This document shows positions 17,461 to 27,200 of a DNA stretch of 64,000 nt, in pieces. Both the position numbers and the translations under genes were made by a program. The notes beneath the pieces are model-generated. The model saw nothing but the letters and a program-made list of their open reading frames with translations. It had not been told where the DNA came from and did no database searches. Where the stretch lies: the NCBI GenBank assembly GCA_016212925.1, contig JACRDF010000003.1:310001-374000 (forward strand). Reading direction: 5' to 3'. Numbering within the stretch: the stretch's first letter is position 1; every line of letters starts with the position of its first letter. Source of the stretch: Desulfomonile tiedjei (lineage in GTDB: Bacteria; Desulfobacterota; Desulfomonilia; Desulfomonilales; Desulfomonilaceae).

Positions 17461-18282
17461 GTGTCATGGTACAGAGGTGGGATAGCCGCGGGGACGGCTG
17501 CCCCCGAGAGAAACGGAAGGAAGCAGGCGATCAAGACGGACCAAAATACCCAATCTTGCCTGGAAATTAAGCAGTCCCTATTGAAAGCGGCTTGCGAGGC
17601 ATATGAGGAAGTCATTAAGCCCTTCCCTGCCGCGTGCAGGAAAGACTGCAAAGCCTGTTGTACGCAAAATGTCCTTGGTACGACACTTGAAGCAGACTTG
17701 CTCGTGTCCGAGTTGGAAACAAAAGGCCGCAAAGACCTCCTCGAAAAAATCCGAAACGTGGAAAAGGAAAAGCGGCTACAGCCCAACTTCACAATTAACT
17801 CGCTCGCCGGATATTGCCTCCGCCGGGAAGAACCGCCTTGGCAGCACCGGGAATTTGACAGCCGCGCTTGTCCCCTCCGCGAGGAGGCTGGATGCGCGAT
17901 CTACCAGGCCCGGCCGTTCGGTTGCCGATGCCTCTGGTCCGAGGAGATCTGTGAGATGGGTGGGGAAGCCCTAATGAGTCCGGTTCTGATAAGCCTTAAC
18001 GGCATGTTCCAGCAAATCCTCGAACATATTGACGCGGGCGGCCTTTATGGCAACATGATCGACCTGGTTTGCGCTGTCGTCGAGCCTGGAACGCGGTCAT
18101 CCTATCGGTCGGGAGTTTGGCTCAATCCGACCGATGTCTTGCATGCCGCGTGCCCGAATCCGGGATTCTTAGTGCCCCGGGAACACCGTCCCACAATAAC
18201 GCGGGCGCTGACTCTACTTTGGCAGAAACGGGTGGGAGATCTGAGCTTCCGAGAGGCCCTGGAGCTGATAAGGAGCGAGTGA
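17461..18282 (+). CDS. YkgJ-family cysteine cluster protein
   Basis: 273 residues. Conserved Cys groups CRKDCKACC (about 60-70) and ACPLREEAGC...YQARPFGCRCLW (about 135-165) match the zinc- or iron-chelating CxxCxxCC family (UPF0153). The role of the family is not established. The GTG start has no clear ribosome site, and the first 30 residues look unconserved, so the true start may be further in. Its stop lies 12 bases from the 3' end of the opposing tRNA-Sec gene. Confidence 0.8.
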   Translation: MSWYRGGIAAGTAAPERNGRKQAIKTDQNTQSCLEIKQSLLKAACEAYEEVIKPFPAACRKDCKACCTQNVLGTTLEADLLVSELETKGRKDLLEKIRNVEKEKRLQPNFTINSLAGYCLRREEPPWQHREFDSRACPLREEAGCAIYQARPFGCRCLWSEEICEMGGEALMSPVLISLNGMFQQILEHIDAGGLYGNMIDLVCAVVEPGTRSSYRSGVWLNPTDVLHAACPNPGFLVPREHRPTITRALTLLWQKRVGDLSFREALELIRSE

Positions 18283-18293
18283 ACGTGAACTAT

Positions 18294-18391
18294 TGGCGGA
18301 GGCGCATGGGAATCGAACCCACCCAGGACGGTACTAGCGCCCTGCTTACGGTTTTGAAGACCGCGGAGCCCACCAGGACTCTACCGCCTCC
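18294..18391 (-). tRNA. selC: tRNA-Sec (anticodon TCA)
   Basis: 98 bases including an encoded CCA. The acceptor arm GGAGGCG pairs with CGCCTCC. A 6-bp D stem (GAGTCC/GGGCTC) has a 4-base loop. The anticodon loop CTTCAAA carries TCA. A long extra arm and a GGTTCGATTCC T arm complete the selenocysteine tRNA shape. It delivers Sec at UGA codons, such as codon 17 of selD at 6690. Confidence 0.95.
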
Positions 18392-18428
18392 GTTGGCCCG
18401 AATTTCATCCGGGTGACCGGCGCGGGTT

Positions 18429-18456
18429 ATCATACACGTTCCCGGCGCCAAGTGAA
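18429..18456 (-). promoter_or_regulatory. Predicted promoter of tRNA-Sec
   Basis: On the minus strand TTCACT (18451-18456), a 16-base spacer and TATGAT (18429-18434) precede the tRNA by about 38 bases. It is a reasonable match to sigma-70 consensus. Confidence 0.5.
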
Positions 18457-18560
18457 AGAGCCGATGAAAATCGAAGGTAGCCGTTGCGTTACGGCCCATT
18501 CTTGACGAAGTTCAAGGGATGAATTAAGCTCGCCGTATCCAGAGCACAGAGGAGGGCCCC

Positions 18561-19043
18561 ATGAGGGTAGGCCACGGATTTGATGCTCACAAATTCGCCG
18601 AGGGCCGCAGACTCGTATTGGGCGGACAGCTGGTCGACTATCCCGTGGGCTTGGAAGGGCACTCGGACGCGGATGTGCTCACTCACGCGGTTATAGATGC
18701 TCTGCTGGGCGCTGCGGGACTCGGAGATATCGGCATGCACTTTCCGGATACGGATCCGGCGTACCGTGATGCTCCGAGCATCGGGCTGTTGGAAGTGATA
18801 GCCAAGGCTGTCGAGTCGGTGGGCTTTGAAATCGCCAATATCGACGTGACAATTTTTGCCCAGAGTCCGAAGATTGGGCCGTTCAGGGCGGCAATAGTGG
18901 ACAATCTGGCCACCGCGGTGGGTATACCACCTGATCGGGTAAATGTTAAAGCCACCACGACCGAAGGCATGGGATTTATCGGGCGATCTGAAGGTATCGC
19001 TGCCTCGGCTGTGGCTCTTCTGGAGCTAAAAGGGACCAGTTGA
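18561..19043 (+). CDS. ispF: 2-C-methyl-D-erythritol 2,4-cyclodiphosphate synthase
   Basis: 160 residues, the standard IspF length. It cyclises CDP-ME 2-phosphate in the MEP isoprenoid pathway. The metal ligands are in GHGFDAHKF (Asp, His) and GLEGHSDADVLTHA (His); VNVKATTTEGMGFIGR is the C-terminal signature. GAGGAGG lies 7-13 bases before the ATG. Confidence 0.97.
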   Translation: MRVGHGFDAHKFAEGRRLVLGGQLVDYPVGLEGHSDADVLTHAVIDALLGAAGLGDIGMHFPDTDPAYRDAPSIGLLEVIAKAVESVGFEIANIDVTIFAQSPKIGPFRAAIVDNLATAVGIPPDRVNVKATTTEGMGFIGRSEGIAASAVALLELKGTS

Positions 19044-19050
19044 ATCGGAT

Positions 19051-19163
19051 TTATACCAACTTCAATGGCAGCCAGCGCCACAACAAATTATGAAAACGCC
19101 GGTATCGCCGTCCCGCTCTGAACGCGGGATTGCCGGTTGCCTTTGAGGCTCTTTCATAGGAAT
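19051..19163. repeat. TIR element family 2, copy 2 (inverted relative to 8376)
   Basis: The reverse complement matches 8376-8485 closely over about 110 bases: same AATTATGAAAACGCC arm, same CCCGCG hairpin core, and the arm TATGAAAGAGCC with two changes. It fills the ispF-cysS gap. Confidence 0.8.
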
Positions 19164-19252
19164 CGTGCGCTGTTGATTTTTGTTTCCAGGGTGCATGAAC
19201 CGGTCACTTTAAATAGATTTTTCCGGGAGCCGGAATAGGTCGGGAGATGGTG

Positions 19253-20740
19253 ATGAGCCTGCGAATATACAATACGCTGACCCGCAAGAAGGAAGAATTC
19301 GAACCCGTGAAACCGGGGAAAGTCGGAATGTACGTTTGCGGAGTAACCGTCTATGATATGTGTCATATCGGCCACGCTCGTTCCGTCGTGCTTTTCGATG
19401 TGATCTACAGGTACCTGTTGAAAACCGGGCACGAGGTCACGTATGTCAGGAACTTCACTGATGTGGACGACAAGATCATAAACCGGGCGAACCAACTGGG
19501 GGAAAACTGGAAGAGTCTGGCTGAAAGATTTATTAAGGAATTCTACATAGATATGGATGCACTCGGTGTGCGGCGCCCCACCGTTGAACCCAAGGCAACT
19601 GAGCACATCCCTCAAATTCAGTCCATTATAGGCAAATTGATTACCCGTGGACATGCGTACGAAGTGGACGGAGATGTGATGTTTTCCGTGGAAAGCTTCA
19701 AATCCTACGGCAAGCTATCCGGAAAGAAGACCGACGAGCTAATGGCCGGCGCACGAGTGGAAGTGGACGACAAAAAGGAGAACCCGCTGGATTTCGCCCT
19801 TTGGAAGGCCGCAAAGCCCGGCGAGCCTTCGTGGGACAGTCCTTGGGGACCGGGCCGGCCGGGTTGGCACATCGAATGCTCAGCCATGAGTATGGAGTAT
19901 TTGGGAGAAAGGTTTGACATTCACGGAGGAGGCTCGGACCTGACATTCCCGCATCACGAGAATGAGATCGCCCAATCGGAAGGGGCTACTGGAAAACCGT
20001 TTGCGAGGTATTGGATACATAACGGGTTCGTCAACATCCGGTCTGAGAAGATGTCCAAGTCGCTGGGGAATGTTCTGAACATAAGGGACATACTGAAAAT
20101 CGTGCATCCGGACGTGCTTCGGCTGTTTCTGCTTTCCAGCCATTACCGGAGCCCGCTTGATTACAGCGAAAACTCAATCAAGGAGGCATCCGCAGGGCTT
20201 GAACGCCTGTATGCGGCCTTGGATTCTCTAAAGGGTCTCATTAGCGCTCAAGGGACGGCCGAGGAGTTACCGCCGGAGCTAAGCGGCATCACCGAGCGAT
20301 TCACGCAGGCGATGGACGACGATTTCAACACTCCCCGCGGTCTGGCAGTGATCTTTGAAGCGGCTCGGGCGATAAACAGAATTGTCACCGAGGCCGGGTC
20401 CTCAAAGGAAAATATTCCGTCACAGGAAAAGTTGGCTGCGGTTCACCAAGAAATGATAGACCTCGCTAGGGAGGTCCTGGGGCTTCTTAGTGAAGATCCG
20501 CGAGTTTTTCTTGAGGATATGAGAGAGAGGGAGTTGCGCAGACTCCAGGAACTAAAGGTCCTGGACACTACTCTTGAAGTCCTGAACAGGGAACAAATAG
20601 AGGCTAAAATCCTGGAAAGAGCTGAAGCCAGAAAACAAAAGGATTTCGCTCGCGCGGACGAAATACGTCAGTGGCTCGCGGACAGAAAGGTCCATCTGAA
20701 AGACGGACCCGATGGGACCACATGGGAAATCACGGAATGA
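19253..20740 (+). CDS. cysS: Cysteinyl-tRNA synthetase
   Basis: 495 residues. Class I synthetase motifs: GVTVYDMCHIGHARS (HIGH) and EKMSKSLGN (KMSKS). Zinc-site residues include Cys in MYVCGV, WHIECSAMS and the His of FPHHENE. A DALR anticodon region follows. ATG 19253 is chosen because GGGAG lies 6 bases upstream; ATG 19247 would abut that site. It charges tRNA-Cys in the cytoplasm. Confidence 0.97.
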   Translation: MSLRIYNTLTRKKEEFEPVKPGKVGMYVCGVTVYDMCHIGHARSVVLFDVIYRYLLKTGHEVTYVRNFTDVDDKIINRANQLGENWKSLAERFIKEFYIDMDALGVRRPTVEPKATEHIPQIQSIIGKLITRGHAYEVDGDVMFSVESFKSYGKLSGKKTDELMAGARVEVDDKKENPLDFALWKAAKPGEPSWDSPWGPGRPGWHIECSAMSMEYLGERFDIHGGGSDLTFPHHENEIAQSEGATGKPFARYWIHNGFVNIRSEKMSKSLGNVLNIRDILKIVHPDVLRLFLLSSHYRSPLDYSENSIKEASAGLERLYAALDSLKGLISAQGTAEELPPELSGITERFTQAMDDDFNTPRGLAVIFEAARAINRIVTEAGSSKENIPSQEKLAAVHQEMIDLAREVLGLLSEDPRVFLEDMRERELRRLQELKVLDTTLEVLNREQIEAKILERAEARKQKDFARADEIRQWLADRKVHLKDGPDGTTWEITE

Positions 20741-20778
20741 GAGCTCCCTTGGGGTGAACTACGGAACCAGAGTGGAAG

Positions 20779-21636
20779 GTGACCGCCTTGGAGATCAGGG
20801 TCGAAAATCTTGCTTACGTTTACAATCCCGGAACCCCGCTGGAGATAAGGGCTCTGCAGGACGTGAGTTTTGTCCTGCCTTCAGGAAAAGTTCTGGGAAT
20901 ACTTGGCGGTACAGGTTCCGGAAAGACCACTCTGATTAAGACGCTCAACGGGCTCCTACAGCCCAACCGGGGAAGGATACTCCTGGACGGCGTGGACTCG
21001 GGTAAACTGGGAGCGGAGTTGCGGCGAAGGGTCGGCATTGTCTTTCAAAGACCGGAACGCCAACTCTTCGAGTCCACGGTGGAAAAAGACATCTCGTTCG
21101 CGCTCAGGCGCTTCTCCGATTTGAACGAACGTGAGATTCAACAGAAAGTGAAGGCCGCTGCCGACCTAGTTGGCCTCGACATCGAGTCTCTTGCCGGCCG
21201 CTCCCCTATGGCGCTTTCCGAAGGCGAAAAACGCAAGGCCGCAATAGCCGGGGTGCTTGTGAATGAGCCCGAAACCCTGGTCCTTGATGAACCTGCCGTG
21301 GGCTTGGACCCTCCGTCGATCATAGAGTTGGTCAACCTCGTGCGCCAACTAAATGGGTCCAAAGAATCGTCAGTGGTAATAGTGTCCCATGACATGGAAG
21401 CGTTTCTTCCTGTCCTGGATTTGATGATGGTACTGCACGAGGGACGAGTGGCCGCGTTCGGGCCGCCGGCTGAGGTATGTGAGGACTTGGGGGATGATCC
21501 CGGAATGAGGAATTTGCTTCCGGAACTGGCCTTACTCATCCATGATCTCCGAAAAGCCGGCCATTCGATTTCATCCGCCGAGGTCCGGATTCCGGCTCTG
21601 GTAAATCGGCTGCTCGAACTGAGAGGGACTATTTGA
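20779..21636 (+). CDS. Energy-coupling-factor-type ABC ATPase (CbiO/EcfA-like)
   Basis: 285 residues. Walker A GGTGSGKTT, Q-loop FQRPERQLFE (typical of EcfA/CbiO), signature LSEGEKRKAAIAG and Walker B LVLDEPAVGLDP are all present. It should power vitamin or metal uptake with EcfT and an S component, but no such membrane genes are in this window. GTG 20779 sits almost on its ribosome site; TTG 20788, with GGAAGGTG 6 bases upstream, may be the true start. It overlaps the LolA-like gene. Confidence 0.85.
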   Translation: MTALEIRVENLAYVYNPGTPLEIRALQDVSFVLPSGKVLGILGGTGSGKTTLIKTLNGLLQPNRGRILLDGVDSGKLGAELRRRVGIVFQRPERQLFESTVEKDISFALRRFSDLNEREIQQKVKAAADLVGLDIESLAGRSPMALSEGEKRKAAIAGVLVNEPETLVLDEPAVGLDPPSIIELVNLVRQLNGSKESSVVIVSHDMEAFLPVLDLMMVLHEGRVAAFGPPAEVCEDLGDDPGMRNLLPELALLIHDLRKAGHSISSAEVRIPALVNRLLELRGTI

Positions 21637-22328
21637 GACGTATCCTGACGGTTTGGCTCATGTTGCTCATGTTGGCCGCCTCATCGGATGCCAATGCCCA
21701 GACCGAGCCGCGCTCGGTGGACGAAGTGGTGACGAAGGTGAAAGAGGTCTACTCGCGGGGCTGCTGCTTTAGGGCCACCTTCAACCAAGTTACCGTTAAT
21801 GTCGCGATGGACCTGAAAGATTTCTTTGACGGCACTATATATGTGAAAAAGCCGGGACTCATAGCCCTGGATGTGGAATCTCCCGAACGGCAGAAAGTGG
21901 TCCTGAAGGGCCGCTCCTATGCAATATATTTTCCTCAGGACGGAACCGCGGCCCGCGGGGAAGTTCCCCCTGAAATCGATGTGGAGCATTTTTTCGGATT
22001 CTTTGCGAACATTGGGGACATGGAAAGAAACTTTTCCATTCAGTTCCCGTCCAGAATAATGGACAAGGATGAAAAGCTGATCTTCCTTGAACTGGCGGAC
22101 AAGAAAAACCCTCGAAGCACTTTCAGAATAATGCTGGGGGTTGATTTCAACCTGTTTACTATAAGGCGGGCCATCGTTTACGACGCGCTGGGAAATTACA
22201 ACCGCTTCGATCTTTCCAATATCACCTTTCTTCCTTCGATTCCCGAGGAACGTTTTGAAGTGGTTCCAGGCGACTTGGAAAAGACCGACCTTCCCCTCAT
22301 ACCATCCATGAAAGACAGTGGCCGATAA
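21633..22328 (+). CDS. LolA-like outer-membrane lipoprotein carrier protein
   Basis: 231 residues with a signal peptide (MRRILTVWLMLLMLAASSDANA). The rest follows the LolA/LolB half-barrel pattern: EVYSRGCCFRATFNQVT, GTIYVKKPGLIALDV and late SNITFLPSIPEERFEV. It likely carries lipoproteins or lipids across the periplasm. The TTG start overlaps the stop of the ATPase gene, and its end overlaps the rimO start, so the three are co-translated. Confidence 0.8.
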   Translation: MRRILTVWLMLLMLAASSDANAQTEPRSVDEVVTKVKEVYSRGCCFRATFNQVTVNVAMDLKDFFDGTIYVKKPGLIALDVESPERQKVVLKGRSYAIYFPQDGTAARGEVPPEIDVEHFFGFFANIGDMERNFSIQFPSRIMDKDEKLIFLELADKKNPRSTFRIMLGVDFNLFTIRRAIVYDALGNYNRFDLSNITFLPSIPEERFEVVPGDLEKTDLPLIPSMKDSGR

Positions 22329-23658
22329 TAAACTTTTCAACCTTGTCAGTCTTGGGTGCCCCAAGAATCGGGTGGACGCGGAAAGACTACTTTCCGTGAT
22401 GACATCGGCCGGATTCGTTTACACGGACGAGATCTCCAAAGCACGCGTGATCATTGTGAATACCTGCGCGTTCATCGAACCCGCGGTTGAGGAATCCATA
22501 GAGGCCATATTTGATTACAGAGCGCAGAATAAACATGCTTACCTGATAGTCGCCGGTTGCCTTCCACTTCGCTACAGAGACGAACTTGCCAAGGCCCTCA
22601 CCGAAGTAGACCTCTTTATCACGCCGGAAATGATTACCGAACTCGTTCCGATGTTGAACGAGTCTCTCTTCACGAGCCACAACCTCCGGGACGCAATGTC
22701 GGCCGTGTCTTCGCAGGACCGAATTCTCACCACGCCTGGGTTTGCGTACCTCAAGATTGCAGAAGGCTGCTCGAGAGCGTGCGGGTACTGCACCATACCC
22801 TCAATCCGAGGGCCTCTGCGAAGCGCGGACGCGCTCGAACTTGAACAAGAGGCGATAAGCATTGCGTCTAGAGGAGTGCGAGAGTTGGTCCTTGTGGCGC
22901 AAGATCTCACCAGTTACGGGATGGACCGACAGGAAAAAGGGGCCTTGGTGAGTCTCCTGAAACGGCTGGAAATGGTTGAAGGCATACGGTGGATTCGACT
23001 CATGTACCTTCACCCCGACAGCGTCCCCCGCGACTTGGGCAAATTAATAAACGACTCACAAAAGGTCCTTCCTTATCTGGATGTTCCGTTCCAACACATC
23101 TCCGACACGGTTCTCCGAGCAATGGGCAGGCCATGGAAAGGCGACAGGATCCGTGCGCTCGTAGACAGGCTCAGATCAGAGATCCACAATCTGGTCCTCC
23201 GAACCACACTCATGGTGGGGTATCCCGGGGAAGGGGAAAAGGAATTTCAAGAGCTGCACGAATTTGTGTCAAGGGCTCAAATAGAACACGTGGGGGTTTT
23301 TACTTATTCCCCTGAAGAGGGAACCCGCGCATGGCGTTTGGGAGATCCGGTGCCACCTGAGGTAAAAGAGGCCAGGGCGGCCGAAATCAGATCACTGCAC
23401 TCCGGTTTTGTAAAAACGCGAAATCGCGGCAGGGTGGGCAACCTGGAGGAATGTCTTGTGGAAGGAATCTCTGAGGAATCAGAGCTGCTTCTTCAGGGAA
23501 GGTGCTGGGATCAAGCCCCGGAAGTCGACGGCGCACTGTACATTACCGCAGGTAATGCCATTTATGGAGAAATCCACCACGTGAGAATAACCGATTCACA
23601 TGAATTTGACCTATTCGGCGAGATAGTCGATCCCGATCCAACCTCTCCCGGCTTATAG
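22318..23658 (+). CDS. rimO: Ribosomal protein S12 methylthiotransferase
   Basis: 446 residues. The N-terminal UPF0004 domain starts with the RimO-type SLGCPKNRVDAE; the radical SAM motif EGCSRACGYCTIPSIRG has the C-x3-C-x2-C cluster; a TRAM domain ends the protein. It adds a methylthio group to an S12 aspartate. The Cys residues for the second cluster are in LGCPKN, NTCAF and AGCLP. GTG start overlaps the LolA-like gene by 11 bases. Confidence 0.95.
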   Translation: MADNKLFNLVSLGCPKNRVDAERLLSVMTSAGFVYTDEISKARVIIVNTCAFIEPAVEESIEAIFDYRAQNKHAYLIVAGCLPLRYRDELAKALTEVDLFITPEMITELVPMLNESLFTSHNLRDAMSAVSSQDRILTTPGFAYLKIAEGCSRACGYCTIPSIRGPLRSADALELEQEAISIASRGVRELVLVAQDLTSYGMDRQEKGALVSLLKRLEMVEGIRWIRLMYLHPDSVPRDLGKLINDSQKVLPYLDVPFQHISDTVLRAMGRPWKGDRIRALVDRLRSEIHNLVLRTTLMVGYPGEGEKEFQELHEFVSRAQIEHVGVFTYSPEEGTRAWRLGDPVPPEVKEARAAEIRSLHSGFVKTRNRGRVGNLEECLVEGISEESELLLQGRCWDQAPEVDGALYITAGNAIYGEIHHVRITDSHEFDLFGEIVDPDPTSPGL

Positions 23659-23688
23659 CTGTCGCCGGACACGGGTGGGGTTTCGATT

Positions 23689-23790
23689 TCACCTGTACAG
23701 GCACCAGTAAAGGGCCACCGCTATGATTACGGAGCCGATCACCACTATTTTGACTACGATGGCGGTTTCCATGGCCAGATAATAGCCCAT
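23689..23790 (-). CDS. Possible 33-residue hydrophobic peptide
   Basis: The frame begins MGYYLAMETAIVVKIVVIG and continues as a hydrophobic span ending in YWCLYR. No good ribosome site is seen. It is included only because length and hydrophobicity fit a single-span small membrane protein. Confidence 0.2.
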   Translation of the reverse strand: MGYYLAMETAIVVKIVVIGSVIIAVALYWCLYR

Positions 23791-24077
23791 AGGCAGTGGC
23801 TGTCAACTGATGAAACCGCTGTGTGCAGAGCGCGCACCTGTGGACAACTCGGCAGACAGGGCAGACAGGCAATTCGGCCGCCGCGTTGGTTTGAGTCATC
23901 TTTACGGCTGGAAACCGGAAATGGGTTTTTGGTCCGCGTTCCCCCGAATAAAATCCTAAAAGATAAACATCATAAAAATTGAAGTTATACATGAATTAGG
24001 CAATGTATGAGCCGCTACTTTATTAATCTAACACTTTAACGATTATTCATATCATTCTGTTTTTCTGTATTTTTTTG

Positions 24078-24107
24078 TTGACATAAGTCTGTAAGTTTTG
24101 CTATCAT
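24078..24107 (+). promoter_or_regulatory. Predicted promoter of the secretin gene
   Basis: TTGACA at 24078-24083, an 18-base spacer and TATCAT at 24102-24107, in an AT-rich region. The leader is about 130 bases. Confidence 0.65.
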
Positions 24108-24246
24108 CCCTTCAAACGCGGCATCCGTACAAGGACTCAGTCCTTGTCACACAAAATCATCGGCCGCTTTGAGATCGACCACCAGGGCATCGTGGCTTCC
24201 GCACGGTCTGGATCGCGCCTGACACGGTCTTCGGGAGAGGATAAAA

Positions 24247-27200
24247 ATGAGGTCACCTGTGATAAAACACAAACCCCTATGGCTTGCTTGCCTGTTCCTC
24301 GTCGCCTTTTGCGGGCCCGCATGGGCTGAAAATGCTGGCGAGATCACCGGCGTCAGACTAGATCCGGAGAACAAGCGCATCGTGATTGCATCCAAGGGAA
24401 GTGTGGGCAAACATTGCGCGCGAGTCATCGGGCGACCCAACCGGCTGGTGATGGATTTCGAGGGAACCAAGCTGGGGCAGGCTCCGGGAAAACTCCCGGG
24501 AGGGGCCGCGGACATCCATGAAATCCGTGTCGGCACGTCGAAATCGCGGGCCCGCGTCGTGGTGGATTTCCAGAACAACCCTGTTCCGGCCTTCAAGGTG
24601 AAGCGAGAGGACAGTCAAATCCTGGTAGTCTTCGGCAGTTCTTTGTCCGCGGCAATTGAGACTGCCGCCGCAGATGCGGCCGACGGAAATTCGAAGACCT
24701 CGGCTTTAAAGTCCCCGCTTGCTCCCACTTTCGTCCCTGCGGCCGCTGCCGGCGCCGGGCCCGAGAGCGGGAAGACCTTACGCCTGGACAGTTTGAACAA
24801 AAAACCAGCCGCTAACAAGAACGCTACCGCGGCTGTGGCTCCCGACAAACGGAACGGCCCCGCGGCTGAAGCGCAAAAGGCCGCAAGCAATGGGATCAAG
24901 ATGGCTCAAGGCCCGGCCTTGAATCAGCCACCCACTGCTCCCTTCCCGAAAGCTGGGACAGGTGACAACCAATCGCCAGCGTCAACCACGGCAGGGTTGG
25001 ACAAACCCCATTCAGGGCCCCCGAACGGCGGTCCTCAAATGGTTAGAGAGGTTAGACCGCCTGTAACTCCCCCGACCCCTGATCCTCGTTTGCTGGTTCA
25101 GGAGATAACCGAGTTGCAGTTCATTCAGGTTGGTCACAATGCCCGGCTGGTCGTGCGCGGTGGCGATCACCTTGACTATCGAATGACCAAAGTTTCCCCT
25201 ACCAAGCTAAGGCTTGACCTGATCAATGCCGAAATACCCAAGGTGCACCAGAAGCCCTTGAAAACGGACCTTTTCTCCACATCCGTAGAAATGATAGTCC
25301 CCGGTTCTCAGACGATTTTCATCCAGCTCAAGGACGCTGTTCCCGCCCAGGTGGAGAAGAAGAAGGGCGTGCTCATGGTTGATTTCCCCCCGCCTCGTTT
25401 CGCCATGACCCGCGACCAGATGGGCACGGGACGGCCCGCGGCGGGTGACGCGGCCGGTCGCGAGGCTGCCTCGCAGATTCGAGAAACCAGGCGGGAAGCT
25501 ATTAAAGTAATGAGGGAAGAGGAAATCCGCCGAGATAATGAAAGGCGCGACAGGGAAATCCAAGCTCTCGAACGTCAACAGGACGAACTGCAAAAGCAGC
25601 GGACGGAAATCCTCAAGAGATATCAGATAAGCCCTGATCCCGAGATCTTTACAAAACCCGTTACGATGGATTTCCAAGGCATTTCTTTAAAGAACGCGTT
25701 CAGGCTGCTAGGCGAGCAAGCGGGAATCAACATCATTGTCGGGGACGGAGTGCCCGCAAACCGCACAGCCACTCTCCGCATGTTTCAGGTGCCGCTTGGA
25801 CAGGTCATGGAAACGATCCTGAACACGCACGACCTGGACAAGGAAATGGTCGGCAATGTGATGCGGGTGGACTCTCGGGCAAAGATTCTCCAATACAAGA
25901 ACGCCCGGCAAAAAGAGTATCAGACGCGTATCGTCGAAGTTGATAAAAGACTCAAAGAAATGCGAGACGAGGTCCAGAAAAAGCAGGCCGAGAATGAAAA
26001 GGCCCTCAAGGAACTGGAGAGAAAAGAGATAAAGGCCGAGGAACCTGTGGACGATACGCGGACCGAGGAGTTCGGCGAGGCCGAGTGTATCGATATAGAA
26101 GGCGAGCGCGTCTGCTTCCAGTATGCGACCATCAGAATAGTGCATAAGTCTCCCACGGTCATCAGACGGACTCTGGACTGTGTCTTCAATCTCCAGTGCC
26201 CAGGCGCTTACCGTGGCCGACAACGTTACACGGACCTCGGCGAAGCTGTCTTTGGAGCCGCGGCAGAACCCGGCAGAGCAGTGGAAATCGGTCCGGGCAC
26301 AACTACGACGGTAGGAGGTCCCGCGGATACTACGCAGTTGCCTCAGGGATCGATGAACAGGGAACAGTTTGAAGAATCAATGCGCGGTCAAGGCTTTACC
26401 CCGGGCAATCTGCGTTACGAGCAGGAATTGGAGGCCTGGAGGCGAGCCCAAGAACAGACCACGTCCAGGAGAGTCCAGGAAGCCGCCGCGCTGCAGAGAA
26501 TGGGGCAGGGGCCACGAGCAACAGGCTCCATTGATCTGCCCTTCGGGACCGATCCTAAATTGGTCAAGATCCTGGCTCAGAGTGTCCTTTATGCGGACGA
26601 AGCTAACCGATTGATTTTCATCAAGGACACCCCTGACCGAATCGCTCAGATGAGAAAACTGATATACCAACTCGACGTTCCTACCCCCCAGGTCCTTATC
26701 GAGAGCCGGGTGGTTCAAGCCGACCGGGACTGGAGCAGAGGCCTCGGCATACTCTGGGGCGGCAGGAATGACCAGAGCGGGTTGCTCTCCGTCAACAGGA
26801 AGAGCTTCTGGGGTGTCAACGGGTCCACGGCAGGTGCAGGGACCATAGTCGGAGCCACCGCCAATCCGCCTCAACCGGAAGGAACTCTCATACCGTCTCA
26901 GTTTTCAGTGAACCTTCCCGTGTCCATAGCCAACCTTGCCAGCATCCTGGGCGGAGGAGTTCAGTACGGTTTTCTTGCGGGCAATTACCTGACCGAATTG
27001 GATTTCAGGCTACAAATCGGTGAATCCACCGGCCAGACGAAGATCATAGCGCGACCTAAAGTGCAGGTTTTGGACGGCGAGAAAGCCTCAATCAAAAACG
27101 GACAGACAATTGCTTTCGTCACTGCTTCTCCTCTCCTGGGAACTCAGACCCAGTTGGTTGACGTAGACCTCCTGCTGGACGTTAGGCCGAGGATCTTTCA

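Larger units (their letters stand above)
23659..24246. other. 588-base intergenic region before pilQ
   Basis: The right end holds the pilQ promoter. An AT-rich stretch (about 23940-24110) precedes it. On the minus strand a tiny frame at 23689-23790 could encode a 33-residue hydrophobic peptide. Nothing else coding is apparent. Confidence 0.5.
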
